Below, in pieces: positions 32,925 through 42,940 of a stretch of 64,000 nt of DNA. The position numbers and the translations under genes are program-made. Under the pieces are notes generated by a model. That model was not told where the DNA came from, did not search any database, and saw only the letters and a list, made by a program, of their open reading frames with translations. The stretch comes from Methylumidiphilus sp963753955 (GTDB lineage: Bacteria; Pseudomonadota; Gammaproteobacteria; Methylococcales; Methylococcaceae). The stretch is from the NCBI GenBank assembly GCA_963753955.1, contig CAVWEM010000008.1:406188-470187 (forward strand). Reading direction: 5' to 3'. How positions within the stretch are numbered: the first letter of the stretch is position 1; every line of letters begins with the position of its first letter.

Positions 32925-33424
32925 CGTCGTTTCCTATAATAAAAGCTATATGATGTGCGTTTTACTTGAGGCAAAGCACATAAAGACCGCATATTTAAGG
33001 CAAACAATATGCCACATAGACTCGTATTGATATAATAACGCATTGCTCCATTCGGTCGCCCGTCTGAAACTTTTCTATCTTATTGATTTTTCTTATGGAC
33101 GCGCCCATGCTGATAGCATCACTACAAAAATAGTGATTTCTAATACGCAAGCGGGCAAGCGTTGTCTCGCAAAACGCAAAGCAGAATGCAACTTTCCCGT
33201 TTATGGGGTTCACGCCTTGTCTAAAAAGTTTGTCTAAGAACGAGTGCGCGGAATACGGCAAGGCCACATGGCAACGTTTCACATTCCGGGGGACTCTGCT
33301 TCGGTATCCCGCCCTACGCGGCCTACTGGCCGTGTGTTAAAAACGGTAAACCGGCAAGCCGGCCTTTATCAAGATAAAGCCGTTGGACTCAGCAATTCTC
33401 ATTTTGGGCCAAAGCCATATGCCA

Positions 33425-33470
33425 TCCTCCGTCATTCCGGCAGGGATGCCGGAATCCAGCGTCCAGGGAT
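33425..33470. repeat. CCGGAATCCAG-type REP repeat
   Basis: GTCATTCCGGCAGGGATGCCGGAATCCAG, the same palindromic repeat found near 29.1 and 36.3 kb. The surrounding gap (32925-34080) contains no supported gene. Confidence 0.7.
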
Positions 33471-33707
33471 GGCAAACTGAGGATTGCTGTGTTTGAATGT
33501 CCCCAACCCGATCCTCGGACAGCATCATGGCGCGGGGTTTGATGCGGTCGCCGTCTGCCGGCACAGTGTGGAACAACGTCTCCGAAAATTGCGCCCATCA
33601 GGCTGTCTGCGCCATCCTGCACACCGATGGGTTTGGTCAGGTTTGCCGATGGCTGGGGTTTGGCAGAATCCTAGCCATCGGCATTTAAGGCAGGGTTTTC
33701 TCACCCA

Positions 33708-34030
33708 TATGCGCCAACTTAATAGGGAAGTCATTGAATTGTTTGAATTTTCACGGTTAGGCCGCATAGCGGCCGTCGAGATCAACCGGGGGTTTCAACC
33801 CCCGGAATATGGCGGAAGGAGGCGATCCGTCGCGTAGCGACGGTTGAAAGACACCGCGACCGATTGCATTGCCGGGCATTTCAACCGTCGCTCCGCGACG
33901 GAATTCGCATCTTGCCGTTCCGGGGGTTGAAACCCCCGGCTACCGTCAGTCGCCGCTACGCGGCTTGGCCCCGACGGCAACGGCTTGACCCTATGAATTC
34001 AACGAATTACTGCTTAAGTTGGCGCGTATG
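33708..34030. repeat. Large multi-hairpin inverted repeat block
   Basis: Outer arms ATGCGCCAACTTAA (left) and TTAAGTTGGCGCGTAT (right) enclose nested palindromes. These are GGGGGTTTCAACCCCC and its partner GGGGGTTGAAACCCCC, and CGTCGCGTAGCGACGG / CCGTCGCTCCGCGACGG. The whole block could fold on itself. It looks like two REP clusters in inverted order; no coding sequence is seen. Confidence 0.6.
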
Positions 34031-34080
34031 GGTTTCTCACCCCCGTTCTTCGTCAGCCCAAAAAGCGATGCCGCCCATCT

Positions 34081-36016
34081 TTATTCCACGGAAAATTCAC
34101 GCATCATCCCCATGTCTTCATGCTCCAGGTTATGGCAATGAACCATGAATATGCCTTTGTAATCCTGAAATGGCTTGATGATCTTGACCCTTTCGCCGGG
34201 CATGACCAGCACCGTGTCTTTCCAGCCGCTGTCGATGAAGCCCTCGCGCACAGTGGCATAGTCCGCCGCTTCTTCCGGACCGATGGTGCGGCTTAGGATT
34301 TGGAAGGGCTGTTCGTGCAAATGGATGGGGTGGGCCATGGACATCATCATGCCCATGCCACCCATCATACCCATACCGCCGCCCGCGCCACCCATGGAAT
34401 GCCCGCCCTCTTGGGGTTTGGCTTCGCCGCCTTGGCCTTGCATACCCCCCATCATGCCCATGCCGCCGCCCATCATGCCATGCCGCATTCCGCCACTGCC
34501 CTGGGCTTCGGCGGGTTTGCCGGCTTCAGCGTGGCCACCGCCGCCGGCTTCGGGCGCTGCTTTCGCCGCACCGCCGCCATGTCCGCCTTCGCCGCCATGG
34601 GCATGGAAGATTTCCATCAACTGCACCGTGCCAAAGGCGATGCGTTCGTTGGGCTGGATGTCGTTATAGGCGTAGGGCCGGCCATTGATGAGCATGGACA
34701 TGGGGCCTTCGGACAATCCGATTGGGACGGGTTTGTCGGGGTTGGCCGTGTCCTCAACCCGATAACGGGTGATTTTCGACAGGTGGGTCGGCAGGCTGGG
34801 GCTGTCGCTGCCTTGCCGGGTGACGCGCACCGTGAAAATGGGGTAGTCACTGCCGACCGGCAATTTATTCCCCATCATCCCGTGCATGTCGCCCATCATG
34901 CCCATGCCCATGCCGCCCATGTCATGGCCGCCCTCCTCTTTCTTGCCGCCTTCTTGCTCATGCTTCATCCCGCCCATGCCGCCCATTTCGCCACGCATCA
35001 TGCGCTCGGCCATTTTCGGCAGCACACCGGTGAAGGGGCGGCTGCGCATGGCCAATTGGGAGCCGACGTTGCGCCCGCTGAAATCCGCCCACACGTCGAG
35101 CCGTTCGCCGGGGGCAAGCATGACATAGGGCTTGTGCAAGGGTTCTTCCAACAGGCCGCCATCGACGCCGAGGACGACGACGGGCGAACCATCATCCCAA
35201 GCCAGTTTGTAGATCCGCGCATTGGAGCCGTTCAACACCCGCAGCCGGTAGGCGCGGCTGGCCACGTCGATGCTGAAATCGGGGTGGCCGTTCACCAGGA
35301 TGCGATCACCGTGAAAACCGGTCATCCGGTCATGCATGCTGCGCACATACGTCCATTGGTTCTGCGCGTCAAACTGCCGGTCTTGGATGACGATGGGGAT
35401 TTCGTACTCGCCGGAAGGCAGGTTTAAGGCTTTCTCTTCCGGGTCGTTAATCAACATCGCACCTGCCAACCCTTGATAAACCTGCTCCGCTGTCAAGCCA
35501 TGGGTATGCGGGTGGTACAGGATCATACTGGCCCGGTTGCGAATCTCGAACTCGTACACGAACGTCTCGCCTGGATTCAGCCCGTAGCTGGGATGGCCGT
35601 CCATCAGGGCCGGCACGTTCAGTCCGTGCCAATGGGTGATGGTCGATTCTGTCAAGTCATTGCGCAGGTTGATGCGGACTTTCTGGCCTGTTTGAAAGCG
35701 CATGAGAGGGCCAAGATAGGTTCCCGGCAGCGTCACCAAGGCACCCTCCGGGCCTTTGATCAGGCGGCCGACGTATTGCAGCACACGGGTGGCCGGGCCG
35801 GGCAGAATGGATACGGTGCCGGGCCGGGCAAACCAGCTCGATTTCCACATCGGGGTTGAAATTGGGCGAGGCTTTGTTGGGTGCCAGCTTCGGCATATCC
35901 GACATGCCCATGCCTTCCATGGCACCCAGCCAGCGCGGAAAGCCCGATAGGGTCAGCAATCCTAGGCCGGAATACTGCAAAAAACTACGACGCTGTAGGT
36001 TGGTTAAGTTGCTCAT
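34081..36016 (-). pseudogene. Periplasmic multicopper oxidase with a Met/His/Gly-rich insert, frameshifted
   Basis: A Tat signal (RRSFLQYSGLGLLTLSG) starts the protein at MSNLTNLQ. Copper ligand motifs are HWHG, HPHTHG, HPIHLHEQPF and HCHNLEHEDMGMM. Methionine-, histidine- and glycine-rich insertions occur between the cupredoxin domains (e.g. DMGGMGMGMMGDMHGMM). The N-terminal 46 residues are in a different frame from the rest; dropping one base in the AAA at 35830-35832 joins ELV and ARPGTVSILPG. The length is 3n+1. It probably is a CueO/laccase-type copper-handling oxidase; the frameshift may be real or a sequence error. Confidence 0.85.
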
Positions 36017-36289
36017 CTTGTTGTCTCCTCATCGTTTTGTTGTTTTTATTCTGATCGACTCACATGGCCGCATTTCCCAAACTCCGATGGGTCTTGCCTC
36101 CCATCGGAGGGGATTTTTACCTGCGATCCATTTTGCATCAGGATGCCTCTAGCATAGCCTGCTTCCGAATCGGCTTCATTCCGCCTCCCGGACGGAATCA
36201 TTGCTGCGGTCAATCAAGAAACACACCACCGGCACCACCCGCAGCGAAAAGGCGGTGGAGGCGAAGATGCCGAAAAGGAATTGCTCGTC

Positions 36290-36370
36290 ATTCCGGCAGG
36301 GGATGCCGGAATCCAGGTTCCAGGGATGGCGCGGCCTAGAAGCGTCCATGCAACCTGGATTCATGCCGGT
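36290..36370. repeat. CCGGAATCCAG-type REP repeat between oxidase and pyrophosphatase genes
   Basis: GTCATTCCGGCAGGGGATGCCGGAATCCAGG is followed by ACCTGGATTCATGCCGGTATGAC. This is an inverted pair of the REP seen at 29.1 and 33.4 kb. The gap 36017-36523 has no supported gene; short open frames there lack start signals and family features. Confidence 0.65.
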
Positions 36371-36523
36371 ATGACGGCTTAACTTAACGGCTTTGACGCC
36401 GGAACGTGGGAACGATAGAAAACTCATGGCCAGGTTTGATTGGAACCCGCCGTAACCGCCGCCCGGCAGAGGCGGCATTCGGCAACACCCCCGCCCCTTG
36501 CCTAGAAAGCCAACAACACTGGC

Positions 36524-38672
36524 TTAAAAGTTCAACCACCCCGAGCCAAACGCCGAGGCGAACACTAGGCTGACGATACTCATCAGCTTGATGAGGATGT
36601 TCAGCGAGGGGCCGCTGGTGTCTTTGAAGGGGTCGCCGACGGTGTCGCCCATCACGGCGGCTTTGTGCGCGTCGGAACCCTTACCGCCGTACTGGCCGGC
36701 TTCGATGTATTTTTTCGCGTTGTCCCAAGCGCCGCCCGCGTTGGCCATCATGACCGCCAGCAGAAAGCCGGAACCGGTGGTGCCAATGAGCAGGCCCGCG
36801 AGGGCTTCTTTGCCTAGCACGAAACCGACGGCCAACGGCACGATAACGGCCAGGGTGCCGGGTATGATCATTTCACTCAGGGCGCTTTCCGTGCTGATGC
36901 CGACGCAGGCCTTGTAATCCGGCTTGCCGGTGCCTTCCATCAAGCCGGGAATGTCGCGGAACTGGCGGCGCACCTCGACCACAATCTCATGCGCGGCCTT
37001 GCCCACGGCCATCATGGTCAGCGCGGAAAACAGGTAAGGCAGCATCGCGCCGATCAGGATGCCGGGCAGCATGGTCGGCCCCAGCAGATGCAGATTCTCC
37101 ACCTTGGCGGCGGTCACATAGGCACCCAGCAAAGCCAGGGCGGTCAGCACCGCCGAGCCGATGGCAAAGCCCTTGCCGGTGGCGGCGGTGGTATTGCCCA
37201 AGCTATCCAGCGCGTCGGTGCGCTGGCGAACTTCTTTCGGCAGATGGCTCATCTCGGCGATGCCGCCGGCATTATCCGCCACCGGGCCATAGGCATCCGT
37301 CGCCAGCGTTACCCCTAAGGTACTGAGCATGCCGACGCCGGAGAGGGCCACGGCATACAGGCCGGCTGTGGCTGTGCCATCAGCCTTGATGCCTAGCCAG
37401 ACGGACAGCAAGATAGCCACGGCCACGATCAACACCGGCGCGACGGTGCTCATCATGCCCACGGCCAAGCCTTGGATGATCGTCGTCGCGGCCCCGGTCT
37501 GGGTCGCGTGGGCGATGCCTTGCGTGGGTTTTTCGGTGTAAGAGGTGTAGTACTCGGTGGCGTAGGCGATGGCATTGCCGGCAATCAGGCCCACCAAAAT
37601 CACCAGCCAGTAGTTGATGCTGACCCCGAGCCAGCAACACGGCCAGCAACGACAGCCCCAACACCACGACGGAAGCGCCCCACACCGAATGGCGCAGCGC
37701 GGTCAGCAATTCCTCCAGGCTGGCGTTCTCGCCGATTTCAGCCAAATGCCGCTGAAGATACAGATGGACGGGGCGCAACCAGCCTTCAAGCTTGGATTGC
37801 GGGGCCGCTTCCTCGGCCTGCCCGTCTTCGACTTTCTCACCCAAGACCATGTAAATGCCAAACAGCGAGGAAATGACGCCGACAGCGGCCACCAGGAACG
37901 GCAGGCCGATGAAGGCGGGGGCGGATTCGGCCCCCATCGAAGCGCCCAGCGTGGCGGCGGCAATGATGGAGCTGCTGTAGCTCTCGAACAAGTCCGCGCC
38001 CATGCCGGCCACGTCGCCCACATTGTCGCCCACGTTGTCGGCGATCACGGCGGGGTTGCGCGGGTCGTCCTCGGGGATGCCCTTCTCGACCTTGCCCACC
38101 AAATCCGCGCCCACGTCGGCAGCCTTGGTGTAGATGCCGCCGCCGACACGGGCGAACAACGCGATGCTGCTCGCGCCGAAGCCAAAGCCCGTGATGTAGA
38201 CCAGTTGGTTCGGGTCGCCCTTGAAGATCACGTACAACAGGCCCATGCCGAGCAGGCTGAAGCTCACCACCGACATGCCCATGACCGCGCCGCTGCCGAA
38301 GGCGACACGCAGTCCTTCATGCAGGCCACGGCTGGCGGCGGCGGCGGTGCGGACATTGGCGCGCACGGCCACATGCATCCCCAGATACCCCGCCCCGGCG
38401 GAGGCCACCGAGCCGAACACAAACGACATGGCCGTCTGCCACTGCAAAAACACGGTGATGACCGTGGCGACGATGGCGACGAATATCGCCAGTATCCGGT
38501 ATTCCCTATTTAAAAAAGCCGACGCCCCTTCTTGGATGGCATGGGCGATGCTTTGCATGGCCTCGCTGCCCTGGCCATAAGCCAACACGCGGCGCAATTG
38601 CCAAAGGACAAAACTGACCCCCAAGGCCCCCATTAAAAAAGCGATCATAACCGCTGAGTTTGCATGTATCAC
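36524..38672 (-). pseudogene. hppA: Membrane-bound proton/sodium-translocating pyrophosphatase, frameshifted
   Basis: A GTG start (VIHANSAVMIAFLMG) follows GAGGAGAGG. The N-terminal half carries the pyrophosphate-binding loop DVGADLVGKVE and DNVGDNVGDVAGMGADLFESY. The C-terminal half has GNTTAATGKG, TGSGFLLAVMMANAGGAWDNAKKYIE and DTVGDPFKDTSGPSLNILIKL. They are in different frames; removing one base near 37630-37634 restores LLAVLL-GVSINYWLV. The length is 3n+1. Alanine in GNTTAA is the residue linked to potassium dependence. It is a membrane ion pump driven by pyrophosphate. Confidence 0.88.
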
Positions 38673-38763
38673 GATAGCACCTCTCCTCACTAAGTCTTTT
38701 GTGGAAAATATTGTTATTGTCAAAGGCCGGTCAAACGCCACCCACGGGCACGATGCCGGTGCC

Positions 38764-39405
38764 TTATTTTTTCTTGGCCGGGGTGGACACGTCGATGGAG
38801 ACCGCTTTAGTCAAACGCGCCACCACGGTGTCGCCCTGCTTGACCTCATTAAAGCGCTTCGCCGCCGGGCCGACGGTGAGCTTTTTCAGCTCGCCCTCAG
38901 GCCCGCGCAGCGTGACTTCGCGGGTTTTGTAGTCGATGGACTCGACGGTCGCCTTCAGCTCGACGGATTCGACTGCCTGCACCGAGGGCTTTTCGCCCAG
39001 CGGCGCACGCTTCAGGCCGGCGACCGCGTCGGCATCGGGCTTTTCTGGCTTGTCGGCGATGAACAGCTCCACCGACTCGACGAATTCCGCCCGCACCATG
39101 TCGCCGACGCGAATCTGCGGGAAGTTGCGCACTTCCGGCCCGCAGTGAATCTTGGATTGGTGGCCATCGGTGAACTTCAACGTGACGATGCGTTTTTTCT
39201 TGTCGATGGCCTTCACCGTCGCCTCGACGGTGGCGCGCCCGACCACGGCCTTGCCAGGCTTGTTTTGCGCGGCAGGTTCCTGCGCGGCTGGCGCGGCGGG
39301 TGCCGCAGCCACGGGTTGCTTGCTTTGGCCGGCACAACCGGACAGCAGCGAGACTACGGCCAATGCGGCGGCGCCGAGCGCCAACCCATTTTTTTCATTT
39401 TTCAT
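38764..39405 (-). CDS. Lipoprotein with duplicated small domain
   Basis: 213 residues. The lipobox is LSGC (residues 20-23), followed by an Ala/Pro-rich linker. Two similar domains follow, each with a pattern ATVxAIDxKxRxVTLxxxxGxxxxxxxGPxxxxFxxxxxGDxVxA (first at about 60-110, second at about 152-205). The repeats suggest an internal duplication of a beta-barrel-like domain. The function is unknown. Confidence 0.8.
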   Translation of the reverse strand: MKNEKNGLALGAAALAVVSLLSGCAGQSKQPVAAAPAAPAAQEPAAQNKPGKAVVGRATVEATVKAIDKKKRIVTLKFTDGHQSKIHCGPEVRNFPQIRVGDMVRAEFVESVELFIADKPEKPDADAVAGLKRAPLGEKPSVQAVESVELKATVESIDYKTREVTLRGPEGELKKLTVGPAAKRFNEVKQGDTVVARLTKAVSIDVSTPAKKK

Positions 39406-39448
39406 AAAACTTGCCTTTTCAAGAGTGGAATGTTGGGGGAAACTGTTT

Positions 39449-40237
39449 TTAGGGCATGTATTTATCGACTTTGTCGCCCAAGCTCTTTTCCTTCGGGGTC
39501 AGCGCAAAAGAACCGGTCGCACGGCAGTTGGCTAGGCGTTTGACGCCGCGTTCTGCCCATACTTTGATGGAGTCCTTCACGTCATCCCAAGTGTGGTAAT
39601 TCCTTGGATCCATCTTGCCGACGCGCTTGTCGGCCGCCGCATAGAGGCGCTCGCCAGTCACCGAGTCTAGCGCTTCCACTTCAAAGGCTGCGTCGCCAGT
39701 GAACAGCGCCTGGCCCTTGGCCTCCGCCCAGACGGTCGCGGCACCGCTGGCATAGGGCGCAATAACGGAGATTTCCTTCATCATCACGTTCGACTTTTCC
39801 GCTTCGGTGAGGGCAGCGCGAATGCGCATGACATCGGGGCCGGGAGCATCGGCCACCGGGAAGCCCCCTTTGGCCGCAGATTCCCGCAACGCCTTGTCAA
39901 ACTCGTTGACCAACATCGTGCGGTCGGCAGGTTCCAGCGTTGGAAACGAAGATCCGTCCGCCTTCGCCCACAATGTGACCGGATCGATCAAAATACTTTT
40001 GTATTTCCTGCAATCGGCGGCGGTGTTGCTGTAAATGAGCAGCGGGTCGTCGGCGTTTTCGCCCCCCTTGCGCAATTGGGAATAATCCCCCAGAAAGCCC
40101 GATGCGGTGACACTGCGGGCTTGTTTGGTGCTTCCGCAACCGGCGAGCGCCAAGGCCAGGGAAAAAGTCAGCATCAGGAAAACCAAGGTTTTGCCATGAT
40201 TGCCCTGCGGTTTAAGCTTACAAGAAGATAACGGCAT
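39449..40237 (-). CDS. DUF3313-like lipoprotein
   Basis: 262 residues from MPLSSCKLKPQGNHGKTLVFL. Lipobox LAGCGST. FLGDYSQLRKGGENADDPLLIY, the conserved tyrosine-rich start of the mature domain, and YASGAATVWAEAKGQALF resemble the DUF3313 lipoprotein family. It lies 43 bp upstream of the duplicated-domain lipoprotein gene and may share its transcript. No function is known. Confidence 0.75.
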   Translation of the reverse strand: MPLSSCKLKPQGNHGKTLVFLMLTFSLALALAGCGSTKQARSVTASGFLGDYSQLRKGGENADDPLLIYSNTAADCRKYKSILIDPVTLWAKADGSSFPTLEPADRTMLVNEFDKALRESAAKGGFPVADAPGPDVMRIRAALTEAEKSNVMMKEISVIAPYASGAATVWAEAKGQALFTGDAAFEVEALDSVTGERLYAAADKRVGKMDPRNYHTWDDVKDSIKVWAERGVKRLANCRATGSFALTPKEKSLGDKVDKYMP

Positions 40238-40435
40238 CGCACATCTCCGTGGATTATTATTGATAAATATCCCGTCGCAAGAATCAAACTGCCTCATCCT
40301 TAAAGTTACCGGTGGATTATACCGATTGCATCGGCTAAAACAGAAGCGCTTGCCGGATAATATTGCTTTCCGATACCCGCCCGCGCAGTCTGCGGACGGC
40401 CTTTGCCAGACGCCACACAGCCCACAAAAGGCACC

Positions 40436-42793
40436 CTAGCCATCCCCGCCATCCCGAAGCACCCGCACCTGCAAGGGCTGCGCGGCATCGAAATGGACAT
40501 CACGCTGTGGGAAGGCCATGACGATCCCGTTCGTCGCCAGGGTTTTGTTGATCATGTAGCGCAGGTCGCTGGCGACCAGCCCCCAATCCACTCCGGGCTT
40601 TAGCTCGACCCAGACATACAGGCCGAACTGCAAGGCGTCGGCACCGAAATCCTCGAACAGCACTTGCGGCGCAGGCTCTTTCTGGATCAGGCCGTGGCGG
40701 TCAGCCACGGCTAGCAGCAAATCCGTCATCTCCTGCACCGGCGAGCCGTAGGCGACGCCGAGCTTGACGGCGATGCGCACCGACCGGCTGCTCAAGGTCC
40801 AGTTGGTCACGTTCTCCTCGACGAAAGTGCTGTTGGGGATCAGCGTTTCGATGCCGTTGGCATCGCGGATGTGGGAACTGCGCACACCGATGTCCATGAC
40901 CCGCCCCCGGATGCCGGCGACCTCCACCAAGTCGCCTGGACGGAAGGGCCGCTCCACCAGCAGCATCAGGCCGCTGATCAGGTTCTTCAGCAGGTTTTGC
41001 ATGCCGAATCCCGCGCCGATGGCCAGCGCCCCGCCGGTGAAGGCGAACACGGTGAGCGGGATCTTAACCATGACGAGGCTCACGGCAACCAAGATCAGGC
41101 CGACCAGGAACATCATCCAACGCCGGGCAATGCGGGCGCTGCCCACATCCAGATGGCCACGCCTGACCGCGATGCGCTCGGCGACCAGGGACAGCCTGGC
41201 CGAAAGCCATAGGCCCGCAATCAGGATGAGCAGAGCCGTGGCCAGCTTGCCTAAGGTGACACTGCGCTTGCCGGTGATGGGCTGGCCCTCGACTTCGATG
41301 GTGTCCTGCACTGCGAAGATTTCGAATGCCCAGGCATCGGCGAGGCCGTCGCGGATTTGCGCCAGCCATTCCTGGGCGCGTTCAGACAACGGCGCGGTCT
41401 GGTGCCTGTCGTCCAGGTCTTGCTTGCAGAAATCCAAGATCTGCGCACACGTTTCGAGTCCCCGCAGCATTCGCCGATAACTCGTCTCGCGCTCGGCATA
41501 AACCTCATGCAATTGTCGATAGTGGGCAACCAGCGCGGCTGAGGCCGGATCGGCCAATTGTCTTTCCGTGTCGAAGATTTGCCCGGCCGTCAGCTTAAGC
41601 CGTTGTTCGGCATATTCCGTCAAGGGCTTCAATTCCCCTTGCAGAGCGGCGATTTTCGCGTAGGCTTGCTGCCCCTTCTCCGCGTCCCAGGCACCGGCCA
41701 GAGACCAGCGCAATTCCCAGATATTTCCCCGCATCTTGACGAAATCAAGGAGGCGGTTCAGCAATTGGAATTTCAGGACGGCGTTATCCACCTCCTCACG
41801 CTGAAGTTCGGCCTCGTTCTCCAAACTGGCGAGGCGCGACGGTTCGCCGCCTTTGGCCTGGGCTTCCCGTGCTTGGGCTAACGCGGCCTGGGCAGCGTCG
41901 AGCGCTTTGCGGCCAGCATCCAGCACCGGCAAGGCCGCGTCGAGTTCGGCCTGTAGCTGTTGGCTTTCCGCCGCCAGTCGGCTGCGCACCTGTTTCTTGT
42001 CTTCCTCGGCAAAGGCGACCTGGCGGTTCGCCTCGCCCAATTGCCGCCGGGTAAAATCCAGCCGCTGCCGGATTTCCACAAATTCTTCGCGGATCGCCTG
42101 CCGCTCGATCTGGATGCCTTCCATGCGGGCCTCGTCAAAACGGTTGCGCAAGGCCTCCAGGTCGCGCAACCAAACCAGACGGGCGTTTGCATTGATATTG
42201 CCCTCAAGCCGCTCATTGGCTTGGCGCAGCTTCCCGCCCGACTCTTCAAATTGGCCTTTGCGGCGCTCGACTTCCTGCTCGATGGCGGAATCTAGCACCG
42301 TCAGCGCTTGAATGCGGTCTTCGTCGGCATGTGCCGCTTCGCGGAGTCCGTCAATCATCAGAAACGAGTAGGGCGGCGGGTTGGGCAGGCCCGTCCAGTC
42401 CGCCATCTCATGTTCCAGCCTCGCACGGCTCTGCCGCAAGTTTTGCACTTTCTGCAAACTATCGATTTGCCGCTGGTAAGCCCGCACCATCTGCCGCAAC
42501 AGCGTCTCGCCCTCGGTGATTTCCTGCTGCGTCGCCACATCGGTCGAAGACACTTTGGCCGCGCGGGCCGTCGCCTGGGCCAACTCCTCGCCGGTGGCTG
42601 CGAGTTTTTTGCGCAGCCTGTCGATGGCAGCCTCGGGTGAGGCGTCGGACGCGGGGGAAAGCGGTGGTTTGAGGGTGGCCGTGGCGGGTATTTCGGGAGC
42701 AGAACCTAGGCCCGGCGCGGCCACCACTCCGCCTATAGATGTGATGAGGCAGAGTGTCAAAATCCACTTGATTGCTGCTGACAACAGATTCAC
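40436..42793 (-). CDS. Large MscS-type mechanosensitive channel
   Basis: 785 residues. A signal peptide is followed by a long periplasmic helical region (about residues 55-480, repeated heptads). Membrane helices come next (LATALLILIAGLWLSAR, WMMFLVGLILVAVSLVMVKI, TVFAFTGGALAIGAGFGMQNLL, the pore-lining helix). The beta domain is VERPFRPGDLVEVAGIRGRVMDIGVRSSHIRDANGIETLIPNS. The layout resembles MscK/YbiO-type channels that release solutes on osmotic downshift. Confidence 0.9.
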   Translation of the reverse strand: MNLLSAAIKWILTLCLITSIGGVVAAPGLGSAPEIPATATLKPPLSPASDASPEAAIDRLRKKLAATGEELAQATARAAKVSSTDVATQQEITEGETLLRQMVRAYQRQIDSLQKVQNLRQSRARLEHEMADWTGLPNPPPYSFLMIDGLREAAHADEDRIQALTVLDSAIEQEVERRKGQFEESGGKLRQANERLEGNINANARLVWLRDLEALRNRFDEARMEGIQIERQAIREEFVEIRQRLDFTRRQLGEANRQVAFAEEDKKQVRSRLAAESQQLQAELDAALPVLDAGRKALDAAQAALAQAREAQAKGGEPSRLASLENEAELQREEVDNAVLKFQLLNRLLDFVKMRGNIWELRWSLAGAWDAEKGQQAYAKIAALQGELKPLTEYAEQRLKLTAGQIFDTERQLADPASAALVAHYRQLHEVYAERETSYRRMLRGLETCAQILDFCKQDLDDRHQTAPLSERAQEWLAQIRDGLADAWAFEIFAVQDTIEVEGQPITGKRSVTLGKLATALLILIAGLWLSARLSLVAERIAVRRGHLDVGSARIARRWMMFLVGLILVAVSLVMVKIPLTVFAFTGGALAIGAGFGMQNLLKNLISGLMLLVERPFRPGDLVEVAGIRGRVMDIGVRSSHIRDANGIETLIPNSTFVEENVTNWTLSSRSVRIAVKLGVAYGSPVQEMTDLLLAVADRHGLIQKEPAPQVLFEDFGADALQFGLYVWVELKPGVDWGLVASDLRYMINKTLATNGIVMAFPQRDVHFDAAQPLQVRVLRDGGDG

Positions 42794-42940
42794 CTTTTCG
42801 CCCTAGGAATGCGGCTGACGGGATATTTCAATTCACAGGGGCCAAAAAACCGAAGCATGAAGCCGGACACCAGTGTCTCGGGCCGAGGTTTTGGCGCATA
42901 GCTTAACGGAAACGGGATTGCCGCGCCTAGCGCGGCCACG

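Noticed and set aside
33337..33622. Overlapping minus-strand frames in the 32.9-34.1 kb gap
   Set aside because: Short, with no recognisable motif or start signals, and partly made of REP sequence. They may be a decayed gene but I cannot support one.
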